From Bilophila sp964369665 (lineage in GTDB: Bacteria; Desulfobacterota; Desulfovibrionia; Desulfovibrionales; Desulfovibrionaceae), in contig CAYJFS010000002.1 in assembly GCA_964369665.1 (NCBI GenBank), forward strand, positions 1-64,000: a DNA stretch of 64,000 bases, in the 5' to 3' direction. The notes below the pieces were generated by a model, which worked only from the letters and a program-made list of their open reading frames with translations, ran no database searches and had not been told where the DNA came from. The position numbers and the translations under genes were made by a program. Positions within the stretch are counted from its first letter, which is position 1. Every line of letters begins with the position of its first letter. Positions 39,101 to 47,099 of the stretch are shown piece by piece.

Positions 39101-39274
39101 TTATTTTATAATAAGTTGTTGGTCTTTTTCTTGTTCATTTTTAGGTGCTTCCTCACGAGGAACTACACTGAATCCTCAACCACAAGGTGTAATAGAGTAG
39201 CCAAATTTTTTTGCTAACCATAGAACAAAAATTGTAAAAATAATACTTATAATAATTATTATTATTTCCAACAT
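39101..39274 (-). CDS. Small one-TM protein with in-frame TGA (candidate selenoprotein or recent nonsense mutation)
   Basis: From the ATG at 39274 the frame encodes a membrane helix (MLEIIIIIISIIFTIFVLWL), then AKKFGYSITPCG. Codon 33 is TGA (39176-39178). The frame then continues with GFSVVPREEAPKNEQEK to a TAA at 39101, 57 amino acids in all if the TGA is read. Downstream of the TGA a hairpin (5-bp stem, 39149-39162) has the loop CGUG at +19 to +22. This fits the usual bacterial SECIS layout of a G among the first loop bases and about 16-37 nt spacing. The residue would give CG-U-G. The next gene starts one base after the TAA. A mutated Cys or Trp codon is the alternative. Confidence 0.5.
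39149..39162 (-). promoter_or_regulatory. SECIS-like hairpin after the in-frame TGA
   Basis: On the minus strand UUCCU-CGUG-AGGAA forms a 5-bp stem and 4-nt loop whose second base is G. It begins 14 bases after the TGA. The stem is short, and the pattern could arise by chance. Confidence 0.35.
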
Positions 39275-39315
39275 AGTTAACTAGGTAGAGTTTAATATTA
39301 ATAATTAAGTTACCT

Positions 39316-39732
39316 TTATAATGCATTTGTTGTTTGTGATAAAGGCAGCTTTGTTCTATATCCATGAATCGTCGCAATAGCTATTTTGTCTTCATTATTA
39401 TCTATAATAGAGACCTGATATACAGATAATTTTTTTCCTGCATGAATAAGGTGTGCTTCTGCAATAATTGGACCATGGGTAGCTTTTTTAATAAAAGATA
39501 TAGAAGTATTTGCATTAAGCATAGTATACACCTCTTCATAGTTTGCTGCTATAGCAAAAGCCATATCTGCAAGAGAGAATAAGGCCCCACCATGTGCAAT
39601 TTTTAAAGCATTCATATGAATTTTTTCTAACGATAACTCTACTTTACTATAGTTTTTTTCTACAGCTATTGTTTTGATTCTAAGGTGTTCAGAGAATGGG
39701 TCAGAAGTATAACATATAAGGTTTTTTAGCAT
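39316..39732 (-). CDS. PaaI-type hotdog thioesterase
   Basis: The 138-residue protein has the hotdog-fold thioesterase signature NALKIAHGGALFSLADMAFAIAAN near residues 40-65, where HGG and the following Asp are typical of PaaI-like acyl-CoA thioesterases. The ATG at 39732 has AGGA upstream. An ATG two codons earlier (39738) is too close to that site. The substrate is not predictable. The two small membrane-protein frames follow on the same strand. Confidence 0.85.
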   Translation of the reverse strand: MLKNLICYTSDPFSEHLRIKTIAVEKNYSKVELSLEKIHMNALKIAHGGALFSLADMAFAIAANYEEVYTMLNANTSISFIKKATHGPIIAEAHLIHAGKKLSVYQVSIIDNNEDKIAIATIHGYRTKLPLSQTTNAL

Positions 39733-39994
39733 AGTCATCCTGATTCAGTTATCTGTGATTTTTTATTTTTTGTTATGATTATATTGACATTGTATTGTAG
39801 CATTGGCAATAAATCTTGGTAAAATATTATTTGTTTGTATGTAGTTAGGATATATCTTAATATGGCTGCTAGAGTTTTTATATAGGGTTATTCTTGTATG
39901 TATTGCCATAGTTAATAATTCTTTTATTGTGTGATTAGAATATGTGTAAAACTTATTAGCTATAATACTATTTATGATGTAATACATAGACTAT

Positions 39995-41629
39995 GTGGGT
40001 TGTTTTGTGAAGGAAGATTGTTTTATTTTTGTTGTTGCATATGAAGATACAGGGCTACGTTTAGATATTTATCTATATAATAAATTAAAACATACAAGTT
40101 CAAGAGAAAAAGTTAAACAGGCTATTGTAGATGGATGCTGTATAGTTAACAATGTTGTTTGTTTTCTTCCTAGCAAACGTCTTAAAACAGGAGCAAAGGT
40201 TATTTTTTCTTTTCAAGAAAAAGAACAAGCTGCTCGGACAACAAGTCAATATTCACAATTAGACATTCTTTATCAAGACGAATATTTTGTCATAATAAAT
40301 AAGCCTCCAGGTTTGACAGTTCATCCTGGAGCAAGTGTTTTAGGCGAAACTCTTATAGATTCTTTGTTGCAACATTTCCCTCAACTTGCACAACAAGAAG
40401 GTGATCGACCAGGGGTTGTGCATAGGCTTGATAAAGATACAAGTGGGCTTATTTGTATAGCTTTAACAGAAAAAGCTCGTCTTGCTTTAATTCAGATGTT
40501 TGCTGATAGACTTATTTTTAAAGAATACTTAGCTCTTGTTCATGGTGTACCAAAGCAATGTGGCCAAATTCAAACAAATTTTGGACGGCATCCTACTGTT
40601 AGAATAAAAATGGCAGTTCTTTCAAAAGGCAAATTTTCAGATACAAGATGGAATGTTCTTTATGCTGGGTATAGAGCAAGATATGCATTAGTCCTTATTA
40701 GTATTCATACAGGCAGAACACATCAGATTCGTGTTCATATGGAGCATATACAGCACCCTATATTAGGTGATCAAGTTTACTGTTCAGAAGATAAGAAAAA
40801 ACTTTTTTCAGAGGTGGCTTCAAGGCAGATGTTACATGCCTGGAAGTTATCTTTTAAACATCCTTTTACAGGTCAAGATCTTCAGGTTTCTTGTTCCCCA
40901 CCTACTGATTTTTTTTCTACAGCATGGAGCTTAGAAAAAAGACCTGTGCAAGTAGTTCTTACAGGTGTTGCTGGGTCTGGAAAATCTTTAGCTTTATCGA
41001 TGTTGAAGACTTATGGTGTAGCAACATGGTCTGCAGATGATGTTGTTGATCACTTATATAGTCCTGGTGGAGAAGTTTGGAAGATCTTTTGGGAAAGATA
41101 TGGAGAGGTTTTTATACCAGATAAGAAGTGCCCTATAGATAAAAATCGTTTATGGTTAGCTTTATCTGGCTCACTTAATGTTTCTATTGATGTTCATGAG
41201 CTAAATATGATAGTTCACCCTTTTGTATTACAAGAGCTTATGCTTTTTTGGGAGAAAAGTTTTGAGCAAGGTTTGCCATATGCTGTTGCTGAAGTGCCAT
41301 TATGGTTTGAGTCAGCTGCATCTTTTGATCAAATAAAGACAAATAAGCCATGGATTGCTCCTGATGCTGTTGTTGGGATTTTTTGTCCTGAAGAGGTTCT
41401 TCATAAGCGTTTAGAAGAACGTTCTTGGGCTATAGAAAAGCAGCAACAAATACATCTTTGGCATTTTCGGCAGGAACAGAAGTTAAAAAAGTGCTCTTAT
41501 GTTATTAAAAACATAGGTGATATCCCCTTATTGGAGAAGGAAGTAAAAAATTTTTTTTCTCAACTAGAAGAGATGGCTAAAAGCAGAAGACATGATTTTA
41601 AAAAAATATGGGGAAATCTTGTTTTGTAA
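39995..41629 (+). CDS. coaE: Fusion of RluD-type pseudouridine synthase and dephospho-CoA kinase
   Basis: The 544-residue protein has two enzymes in one chain. Residues 1 to about 320 are an RluD-like synthase with an S4 domain (RLDIYLYNKL), the catalytic Asp in GVVHRLDKDTSGLICIA and the RTHQIRVHMEHIQHPILGD block. Residues from about 325 are dephospho-CoA kinase, the last step of coenzyme A synthesis. That part has P-loop GVAGSGKS, SADDVVDHLY, NMIVHPFV and AEVPLWFES. There is no stop or frameshift between them. The start is a GTG at 39995 or a GTG at 40007, both with weak ribosome sites. Confidence 0.88.
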   Translation: MGCFVKEDCFIFVVAYEDTGLRLDIYLYNKLKHTSSREKVKQAIVDGCCIVNNVVCFLPSKRLKTGAKVIFSFQEKEQAARTTSQYSQLDILYQDEYFVIINKPPGLTVHPGASVLGETLIDSLLQHFPQLAQQEGDRPGVVHRLDKDTSGLICIALTEKARLALIQMFADRLIFKEYLALVHGVPKQCGQIQTNFGRHPTVRIKMAVLSKGKFSDTRWNVLYAGYRARYALVLISIHTGRTHQIRVHMEHIQHPILGDQVYCSEDKKKLFSEVASRQMLHAWKLSFKHPFTGQDLQVSCSPPTDFFSTAWSLEKRPVQVVLTGVAGSGKSLALSMLKTYGVATWSADDVVDHLYSPGGEVWKIFWERYGEVFIPDKKCPIDKNRLWLALSGSLNVSIDVHELNMIVHPFVLQELMLFWEKSFEQGLPYAVAEVPLWFESAASFDQIKTNKPWIAPDAVVGIFCPEEVLHKRLEERSWAIEKQQQIHLWHFRQEQKLKKCSYVIKNIGDIPLLEKEVKNFFSQLEEMAKSRRHDFKKIWGNLVL

Positions 41630-41672
41630 AAAATGCCTGTATTACTAAATTTTTGTGCTGTTTTGAACGTAT

Positions 41673-41688
41673 AGTTTCCCGTGAAACA
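41673..41688. promoter_or_regulatory. parS-like centromere site
   Basis: AGTTTCCCGTGAAACA matches the widespread 16-base parS palindrome at 14 of 16 positions (mismatches at positions 1 and 7). It lies about 150 bases upstream of parA, where parS sites are commonly found. Confidence 0.65.
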
Positions 41689-41821
41689 ATTAGTGTGCTT
41701 AATAGCCTTTTTCAAGTATATATGCTGTAAGGTTGACTTTGTTGACGTTGGTAAAAAGATGGTCTAAAAAGTATAAGCTTTATTATGCATATAATGTTTG
41801 TGGGAGACAAAAGAGGTCTAT

Positions 41822-42604
41822 ATGGCTAGAATTATTGCTATTGCAAATCAAAAAGGTGGTGTAGGGAAAACAACAACAGCAATAAATTTAGCAGCATCTT
41901 TGGCAATCATGGAAAAAAAAGTGTTGCTTGTGGATTGTGATCCTCAAGCAAATACCACAAGTGGTCTTGGTTTTGGTCAAGATGTTTTTCTTTATAACCT
42001 ATATTCTATTTTTTTTCATCCTGATCAGGCAACTTCTGCTCTTATCCCTACTTTTTCTCCTTTCCTTTCACTTTTACCTTCAGGAACAGACCTTGTTGGT
42101 CTAGAAGTTGAGTTGGTAGATAAAATTGGCCGGGAATATTATCTTGCAGAACTTTTAGCACCTCTTGAGAAATGTTTTGACTATATTATTTTAGATTGTC
42201 CTCCATCACTAGGTTTAATTACAATAAATGCACTTTGTGCAGCTAAAGAAATTTTAGTTCCATTACAGTGTGAATTTTTTGCTCTTGAAGGTATTGTAAA
42301 GCTTTTACGGACACATGAGCAAATTAAGAAGCGCTTAAATCCAAACCTTTCATTGTTAGGTATTGTATTAACTATGTATGATGGCCGTAATAAAGTAACA
42401 AGACAAGTGCAGGAGGAAGTTGCTCGGTGTTTTCCTAACTATGTTTGTAGCACAGTGATCCCTAGAACTATTAGGCTTTCTGAAGCTCCAAGTCATGGGA
42501 AATCTATTTTACATTACGATATAAAGTCAAAAGGTGCTACAGCTTACTTAGGGTTAGCTCAAGAAGTTGTTTTACGTAAATCAATAGATTTACGCATACA
42601 GTGA
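41822..42604 (+). CDS. parA: Chromosome partitioning ATPase ParA (Soj)
   Basis: ParA is a Walker-type ATPase that moves ParB-parS complexes and so segregates the origin. The 260-residue protein has the deviant Walker A KGGVGKTTTAINLA at residues 11-24 and Walker B YIILDCPPSLGLI. DCDPQANTT is also present. The ATG at 41822 has GAGG five bases upstream and is preferred over 41798. It has no N-terminal helix-turn-helix, as expected for a chromosomal ParA. parB follows after 40 bases. Confidence 0.95.
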   Translation: MARIIAIANQKGGVGKTTTAINLAASLAIMEKKVLLVDCDPQANTTSGLGFGQDVFLYNLYSIFFHPDQATSALIPTFSPFLSLLPSGTDLVGLEVELVDKIGREYYLAELLAPLEKCFDYIILDCPPSLGLITINALCAAKEILVPLQCEFFALEGIVKLLRTHEQIKKRLNPNLSLLGIVLTMYDGRNKVTRQVQEEVARCFPNYVCSTVIPRTIRLSEAPSHGKSILHYDIKSKGATAYLGLAQEVVLRKSIDLRIQ

Positions 42605-42644
42605 TGTTTTTTATAAATATATTTATTGTTTAGTAGAGGTAGGT

Positions 42645-43601
42645 ATGGCAATACAAGAGCGTGGACTTGGTAAAGGATTAGAGCTTCTTTTAGGACCTCA
42701 AGGTTTAGATAGTATTCCTATAGGTGTGCTGGATGAACCTAAGAAAGCTTTAAACTCTTTTCATAACGCTATGATTACAAGTATTCCAACGATAGCACTA
42801 CATCCTAATAAAAATCAGCCAAGAAAATGTTTTGACAATACGTCGCTAGAAGAGCTGGCTATGTCTATTCAAAGTCAAGGCGTTATACAACCCATTATTG
42901 TTCGTCCTCTTAAAAGACAAGATAATACTCGTTATGAAATTGTTGCAGGTGAACGAAGATGGCGTGCAGCAAAACTCATAGGACTTAAAGAGATACCTGT
43001 ATATATTAAAGATTTTTCAGATGACGAGACCTTAACAGTAGCACTTGTTGAGAATTTACAGAGAGAAGATTTAAACCCTATAGAAGAGGCTACTGCTATT
43101 TATCGTCTATTAAAGAAGCTTGCCATTAGCCAAGATGTTCTTGCAATGAAGTTAGGAAAAAGTCGATCTTCTTTAACAAACAGTCTACGGTTATTAAAAC
43201 TTAGTGAAGGAATTCAAGGTTATATTCAAAAAGGACTTGTAACTCCTGGACATGCACGTGCACTATTAGCTCTTTCAGATAAGTGTTTGCAGGAAGTCCT
43301 TTGCAAAGCAATTCTTAATCAAAATCTTTCTGTTCGTGATGCTGAGGCTGCTGTTGTCTATTGGAAAAAGAAAGGTTTTTTCCCTTCAAGTATTGAAAGA
43401 GAGGTTACTCATAATATAAAAAAAAGTACTAAAGTAAAGACTGTATTCATTAAAAAAATTCTTTCACAGTTACGTTCAGTTGTTCATCCTAAGATAACAA
43501 TGGCAGGTACAGAGTCTATGGGAAGGATCACAGTTCCTTATGAGTCAAAAGAACAGCTTTTACTTCTTATACAGCGACTTGGTATAAAAGATAAAGTATA
43601 G
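42645..43601 (+). CDS. parB: Chromosome partitioning protein ParB (Spo0J)
   Basis: ParB binds parS and spreads as a CTP-dependent clamp. The 318-residue protein has the N-terminal GLGKGLELLLG that contacts ParA. The CTP-binding motifs include IQSQGVIQPIIVRP, GERRWRA and ENLQREDLNPIEEA. The helix-turn-helix (QDVLAMKLGKSRSSLTNSLRLL) and a C-terminal dimerisation region follow. GAGGTAGGT precedes the ATG. With the parS-like site at 41.7 kb it forms a complete system about 31 kb from dnaA. Confidence 0.95.
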   Translation: MAIQERGLGKGLELLLGPQGLDSIPIGVLDEPKKALNSFHNAMITSIPTIALHPNKNQPRKCFDNTSLEELAMSIQSQGVIQPIIVRPLKRQDNTRYEIVAGERRWRAAKLIGLKEIPVYIKDFSDDETLTVALVENLQREDLNPIEEATAIYRLLKKLAISQDVLAMKLGKSRSSLTNSLRLLKLSEGIQGYIQKGLVTPGHARALLALSDKCLQEVLCKAILNQNLSVRDAEAAVVYWKKKGFFPSSIEREVTHNIKKSTKVKTVFIKKILSQLRSVVHPKITMAGTESMGRITVPYESKEQLLLLIQRLGIKDKV

Positions 43602-43704
43602 ACACATAATACTAGGTGTAAAAAAAAATTGAGTATTTTTCATCTTAATTAAAAATATTTTTGATAAACGATACCGTCAAGTTGCTAGTAGGAGCTGTTG
43701 TTGC

Positions 43705-44742
43705 GTGAATGATACCCAGGTAAAAACAAAAATTGTTACTATTGTACCAGAGCTTGTTGATAAATTAAGTTGTAAACCTGTTCTTGTTATTGGTGATATT
43801 ATGCTGGATCAGTACCTTATAGGAGAAACTGAAAGAGTTTCTCCAGAAGCGCCTGTACCAATTGTCCATATTAGTTCTGAGAAAAAATTTTTAGGTGGTG
43901 CTGGGAATGTTGCTCGGAATATCGCAGCACTTGGTGGTTCTGTAAAGCTTGTTGGTGCTGTTGGTAATGATATTCATGGTGATTTTATCCATGGTTTATT
44001 AGATAAAGAAAACATTTCTGCAACACTTATTAAAATAGACGGCCGTCCTACAACAGTTAAAACACGAGTGATGTCTCGTCGGCAGCAAATGATACGTTTA
44101 GATCAGGAAAGTAGACATTCTTATACAAAGAAAGAGCTAGAAAAGCTTTTATCTTTGATTGAGCATGAGCTTGTAGAAAATCAAATAATTATTCTTTCAG
44201 ATTATAGTAAGGGTCTTGTTTCAAAAACCTTTATGTTAGATTTTACATCACTTATAAAAGAAAAGAGTCCACAAGCAAAAATTTTAGTTGATCCAAAACC
44301 TTCTAATGTTTCACTATATAATGGCTTTTTTGCATTGACGCCAAACATAAAAGAAACAAGTGAAAGCGCTGGAGGTATGCCTGTGAATAGTGAAGAAGAA
44401 CTCCTTGCTGCAGGTCGTAAAATTCTTAAGCATGTTTCTATAAAACACTTGCTAGCTACACTTGGTTCTAATGGTATGCTTTTATTTTTATCTCCAGAAG
44501 AGGCATGGCATATTCCTACTGTTGGAAGGGATGTCTTTGATGTTACTGGAGCTGGTGATACGGTTATTGCTACCTTTGGTTTAGCTTTAAGCGCAGGTTT
44601 TGATCCACTTGTCTCTGCTATTTTAGCTAACTATGCAGCAGGGATAGTGGTTGCTCGTGTTGGGGCTGCAGTTGTTACTCCAGGCGAACTTCAACAAGCA
44701 ATTTTAGCTTTGCCTCAACCAGAACTTTCCTTATGGAGTTAA
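43705..44742 (+). CDS. rfaE1: D-glycero-beta-D-manno-heptose-7-phosphate kinase (RfaE1 domain only)
   Basis: The 345-residue PfkB-family kinase has the N-terminal VLVIGDIMLDQYLIGETERVSPEAPVP (in part) and GGAGNVARNIAALGG motifs. Its C-terminal active site is DVTGAGDTVIATFGLAL. This matches the kinase half of HldE; the nucleotidyltransferase half is absent and should be encoded elsewhere. The enzyme phosphorylates heptose-7-phosphate for the LPS inner core. The start is a GTG at 43705 with AGGAG ten bases upstream. Confidence 0.9.
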   Translation: MNDTQVKTKIVTIVPELVDKLSCKPVLVIGDIMLDQYLIGETERVSPEAPVPIVHISSEKKFLGGAGNVARNIAALGGSVKLVGAVGNDIHGDFIHGLLDKENISATLIKIDGRPTTVKTRVMSRRQQMIRLDQESRHSYTKKELEKLLSLIEHELVENQIIILSDYSKGLVSKTFMLDFTSLIKEKSPQAKILVDPKPSNVSLYNGFFALTPNIKETSESAGGMPVNSEEELLAAGRKILKHVSIKHLLATLGSNGMLLFLSPEEAWHIPTVGRDVFDVTGAGDTVIATFGLALSAGFDPLVSAILANYAAGIVVARVGAAVVTPGELQQAILALPQPELSLWS

Positions 44743-44752
44743 GCTTAGTTTG

Positions 44753-45907
44753 TTAAGAGGTCTTGTTTTTTAGCTTTTCAAAAAATTTTTGTAAAAGAAC
44801 ATCAGAAATAAGCATACCTTTAGGTGTAAGTTTAACATACATATTTTTTATAAGCAGGATTTTTTTTTCTATACTTGGTGCAATGATCTCTTCAAACATT
44901 TGTATAAAATCATGGCCTGTTATTTCATGATATTCATGAAGAGAAAGCCCTATAGTTGTACGTAACCTTAACATAAGTAATTCTTGAGCTTGAGTTGAGG
45001 GGTCAAGGTATTCTTTTATGGGTATTTTTTGTTTTGTTACATGCTTAGACCAAGAGGAAAGAGTTTTTGGGTTTGTCCATCGGTAGGGCAAGATTGTAGA
45101 TGTTGCAGAGGGACCTAGTCCAAGATAATTACTTCTAGACCAATAACCATTATTTTGAACACATTGATAGCCTTTTTGAGCAAAGTTCGATATTTCGTAT
45201 TGTTCAAACCCTTTATCTGCAAGTAAAGAGATAGATTGAAGATACATTTGAACTTGTTCATTTTCTGATGGTAATAAAAGTTCTTTTTGTTTTTTCTTAA
45301 AGGCTGTCTTTTTTTCTATTGTTAAGTTATAAAGAGAGAGATGGTTGGGCTTAAGTTCAATCGTCTTTTGTAGTGTTTTAAGCCATTGCTTTAAGGTTTG
45401 ATTAGGGAGCCCCCAAATAAGATCAATATTAATATTTTTGCACTGGGCATCACGAAGGAGTATATATGCTTGATGGGCTTTTTGAACAGTATGGGTACGA
45501 CCTAAGGTCGTAAGCTCTTGGTCATTTAATGACTGAAATCCTAAAGAAAAGCGATTAACACCTACACTAAGATAATCTTTGATTTGTTTTTTTCTTTGTA
45601 GAGATTCTGGGTTTGTTTCAAGAGTTATCTCAACATCTGTTGTAAGGGGATATTTTTTTGTAATGTTATCTAAAATTTTTTGAATTTCTTGAGGTTGTAA
45701 AATACTTGGTGTTCCACCTCCAAAAAATATAGAGGTTATTGGTTGGAATATAAGTTTATTACTCCAGAAAGTAATTTCTTGAAGGAGTGTTTGTATGTAG
45801 TTTTGAATAATATCATGAGATTTTTTTGCTTTTTCTATTGGTTGAGAATAAAAAGCACAATAATAGCATTTTTTATAACAAAAAGGTACATGAATATAAA
45901 GAAGCAT
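44753..45907 (-). CDS. hemW: HemW-like radical SAM haem chaperone
   Basis: The 384-residue protein has the radical-SAM cluster motif CYKKCYYC near residues 10-17 and the FFGGGTPS glycine-rich motif. FSLGFQSLNDQELTTLGR is typical of the HemN/HemW group. The HemW-type NNGYW motif is present, and there is no N-terminal extension as in true HemN, so a haem chaperone role is more likely than coproporphyrinogen oxidation. It is transcribed divergently from pyrB across a spacer containing a perfect AT-rich palindrome. Confidence 0.88.
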   Translation of the reverse strand: MLLYIHVPFCYKKCYYCAFYSQPIEKAKKSHDIIQNYIQTLLQEITFWSNKLIFQPITSIFFGGGTPSILQPQEIQKILDNITKKYPLTTDVEITLETNPESLQRKKQIKDYLSVGVNRFSLGFQSLNDQELTTLGRTHTVQKAHQAYILLRDAQCKNINIDLIWGLPNQTLKQWLKTLQKTIELKPNHLSLYNLTIEKKTAFKKKQKELLLPSENEQVQMYLQSISLLADKGFEQYEISNFAQKGYQCVQNNGYWSRSNYLGLGPSATSTILPYRWTNPKTLSSWSKHVTKQKIPIKEYLDPSTQAQELLMLRLRTTIGLSLHEYHEITGHDFIQMFEEIIAPSIEKKILLIKNMYVKLTPKGMLISDVLLQKFFEKLKNKTS

Positions 45908-45981
45908 AGAAAGTATTATTATAATGGTTTGTATTATAAGACAGAATAGGAAATATTTACCAGGAAACTATTTTTAAAGTA

Positions 45982-46019
45982 ATGTATATATAATAAATAA
46001 ACATTTATTATATATACAT
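45982..46019. repeat. Perfect 17-bp inverted repeat in the hemW-pyrB spacer
   Basis: ATGTATATATAATAAAT (45982-45998) is exactly mirrored at 46003-46019, with a 4-nt AAAC centre. It contains only one G/C pair per arm. It lies between divergent genes, so an operator or cruciform is more likely than a terminator for either gene. Confidence 0.8.
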
Positions 46020-46130
46020 GTCAATTCAACAATAAGCTTGGCTTTTACCCTTTGATGTATTAGTGAAAGTCTTTACTTATTGAGTATAGTGCAATAGGTA
46101 ATAAAAAGAAAGTTTTTTTAAAGAGTAGAT

Positions 46131-47099
46131 ATGCAACAAGAGCCGTTAGAATTTTGGCCTCATAAAGACTTATTAGATGTTGATCAGCTTTCATTAGGTG
46201 AGATTAATCAAATTTTAGACTTAGCTAAAAATCTTTATACATTAGATGTTCATGCAAAAGAGAAAAAAGAGATTATTCACACTAGTCTAAAAGGGAAAAG
46301 AGTTATTTTATTCTTTATAGAACCAAGTACTCGGACAAAGCTTTCATTTGAGATTGCAGGAAAAACTCTTTGTGCAGATGTTGTCAGCTTGATAAAGTCA
46401 ACTTCAAGTATAGAAAAAGGGGAAAGTTTAAAAGATACTGTGCTAACTCTTCAGGCAATGCAGCCAGATATTATTGTGTTACGTCATTCAAATAGTGGGG
46501 CACCATATTTCCTTGCAGAAAAACTTTCTTGTAGTGTTATTAATGCTGGAGATGGTTTGCATGCACACCCTACACAAGCATTGATAGATCTTTTTTTGTT
46601 GTATTCATTTTGGGGAAAGAGCTTTTCTAAGAAAACATTAGTTATTATTGGCGATACAGGGCATAGTAGAGTTTGTCGTTCCAATGTAAAGCTTTTTACA
46701 ATGCTTGGTGCAACTGTTCGGTTGTGTTCTCCACGAACATTACTCCCTGCTGGTGTAGAGCATTGGCCTGTTGAAGTTTTTACAGATATGCAAAAAGCTG
46801 TTAAAGATGTAGATGCAATTATGTGTTTACGGCTTCAATATGAAAGACAAAAAACAACATTATTGCCAAAAACTTCTGAGTATGCAAAGCGTTTTTGTTT
46901 AATGCCAGAGCATCTTCTTCATGCAAAACCTGCAGTGAAAGTTTTACATCCTGGGCCATTTTTACGAGAGCTGGATATTTCATCAGCTGTTGTTGATGGT
47001 TCAAGTTCCCTTGTTTTTGAGCAAGTTTCTGCAGGTGTTGCTGTCAGAATGGCTCTATTAAATATTTTTGCTACATATAAAAATAGGTTTATGCCATAA
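46131..47099 (+). CDS. pyrB: Aspartate carbamoyltransferase catalytic subunit
   Basis: PyrB joins carbamoyl phosphate and aspartate in pyrimidine synthesis. The 322-residue protein has the carbamoyl-phosphate site FIEPSTRTKLSFE. HSNSGAPYFLAEK, AGDGLHAHPTQALIDLF and the C-terminal KVLHPGPFLRELDI are also present. The usual STRTR is STRTK and the usual HPGPMNR is HPGPFLR, modest departures. It overlaps pyrC by one base (TAATG). No pyrI is seen. Confidence 0.93.
   Translation: MQQEPLEFWPHKDLLDVDQLSLGEINQILDLAKNLYTLDVHAKEKKEIIHTSLKGKRVILFFIEPSTRTKLSFEIAGKTLCADVVSLIKSTSSIEKGESLKDTVLTLQAMQPDIIVLRHSNSGAPYFLAEKLSCSVINAGDGLHAHPTQALIDLFLLYSFWGKSFSKKTLVIIGDTGHSRVCRSNVKLFTMLGATVRLCSPRTLLPAGVEHWPVEVFTDMQKAVKDVDAIMCLRLQYERQKTTLLPKTSEYAKRFCLMPEHLLHAKPAVKVLHPGPFLRELDISSAVVDGSSSLVFEQVSAGVAVRMALLNIFATYKNRFMP

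Noticed and set aside
39763..39987. Minus-strand frame of 74 codons
   Set aside because: It has no ribosome site, an unusual composition rich in Ile/Asn/Tyr and no family resemblance; it lies in the spacer before the RluD-CoaE gene.
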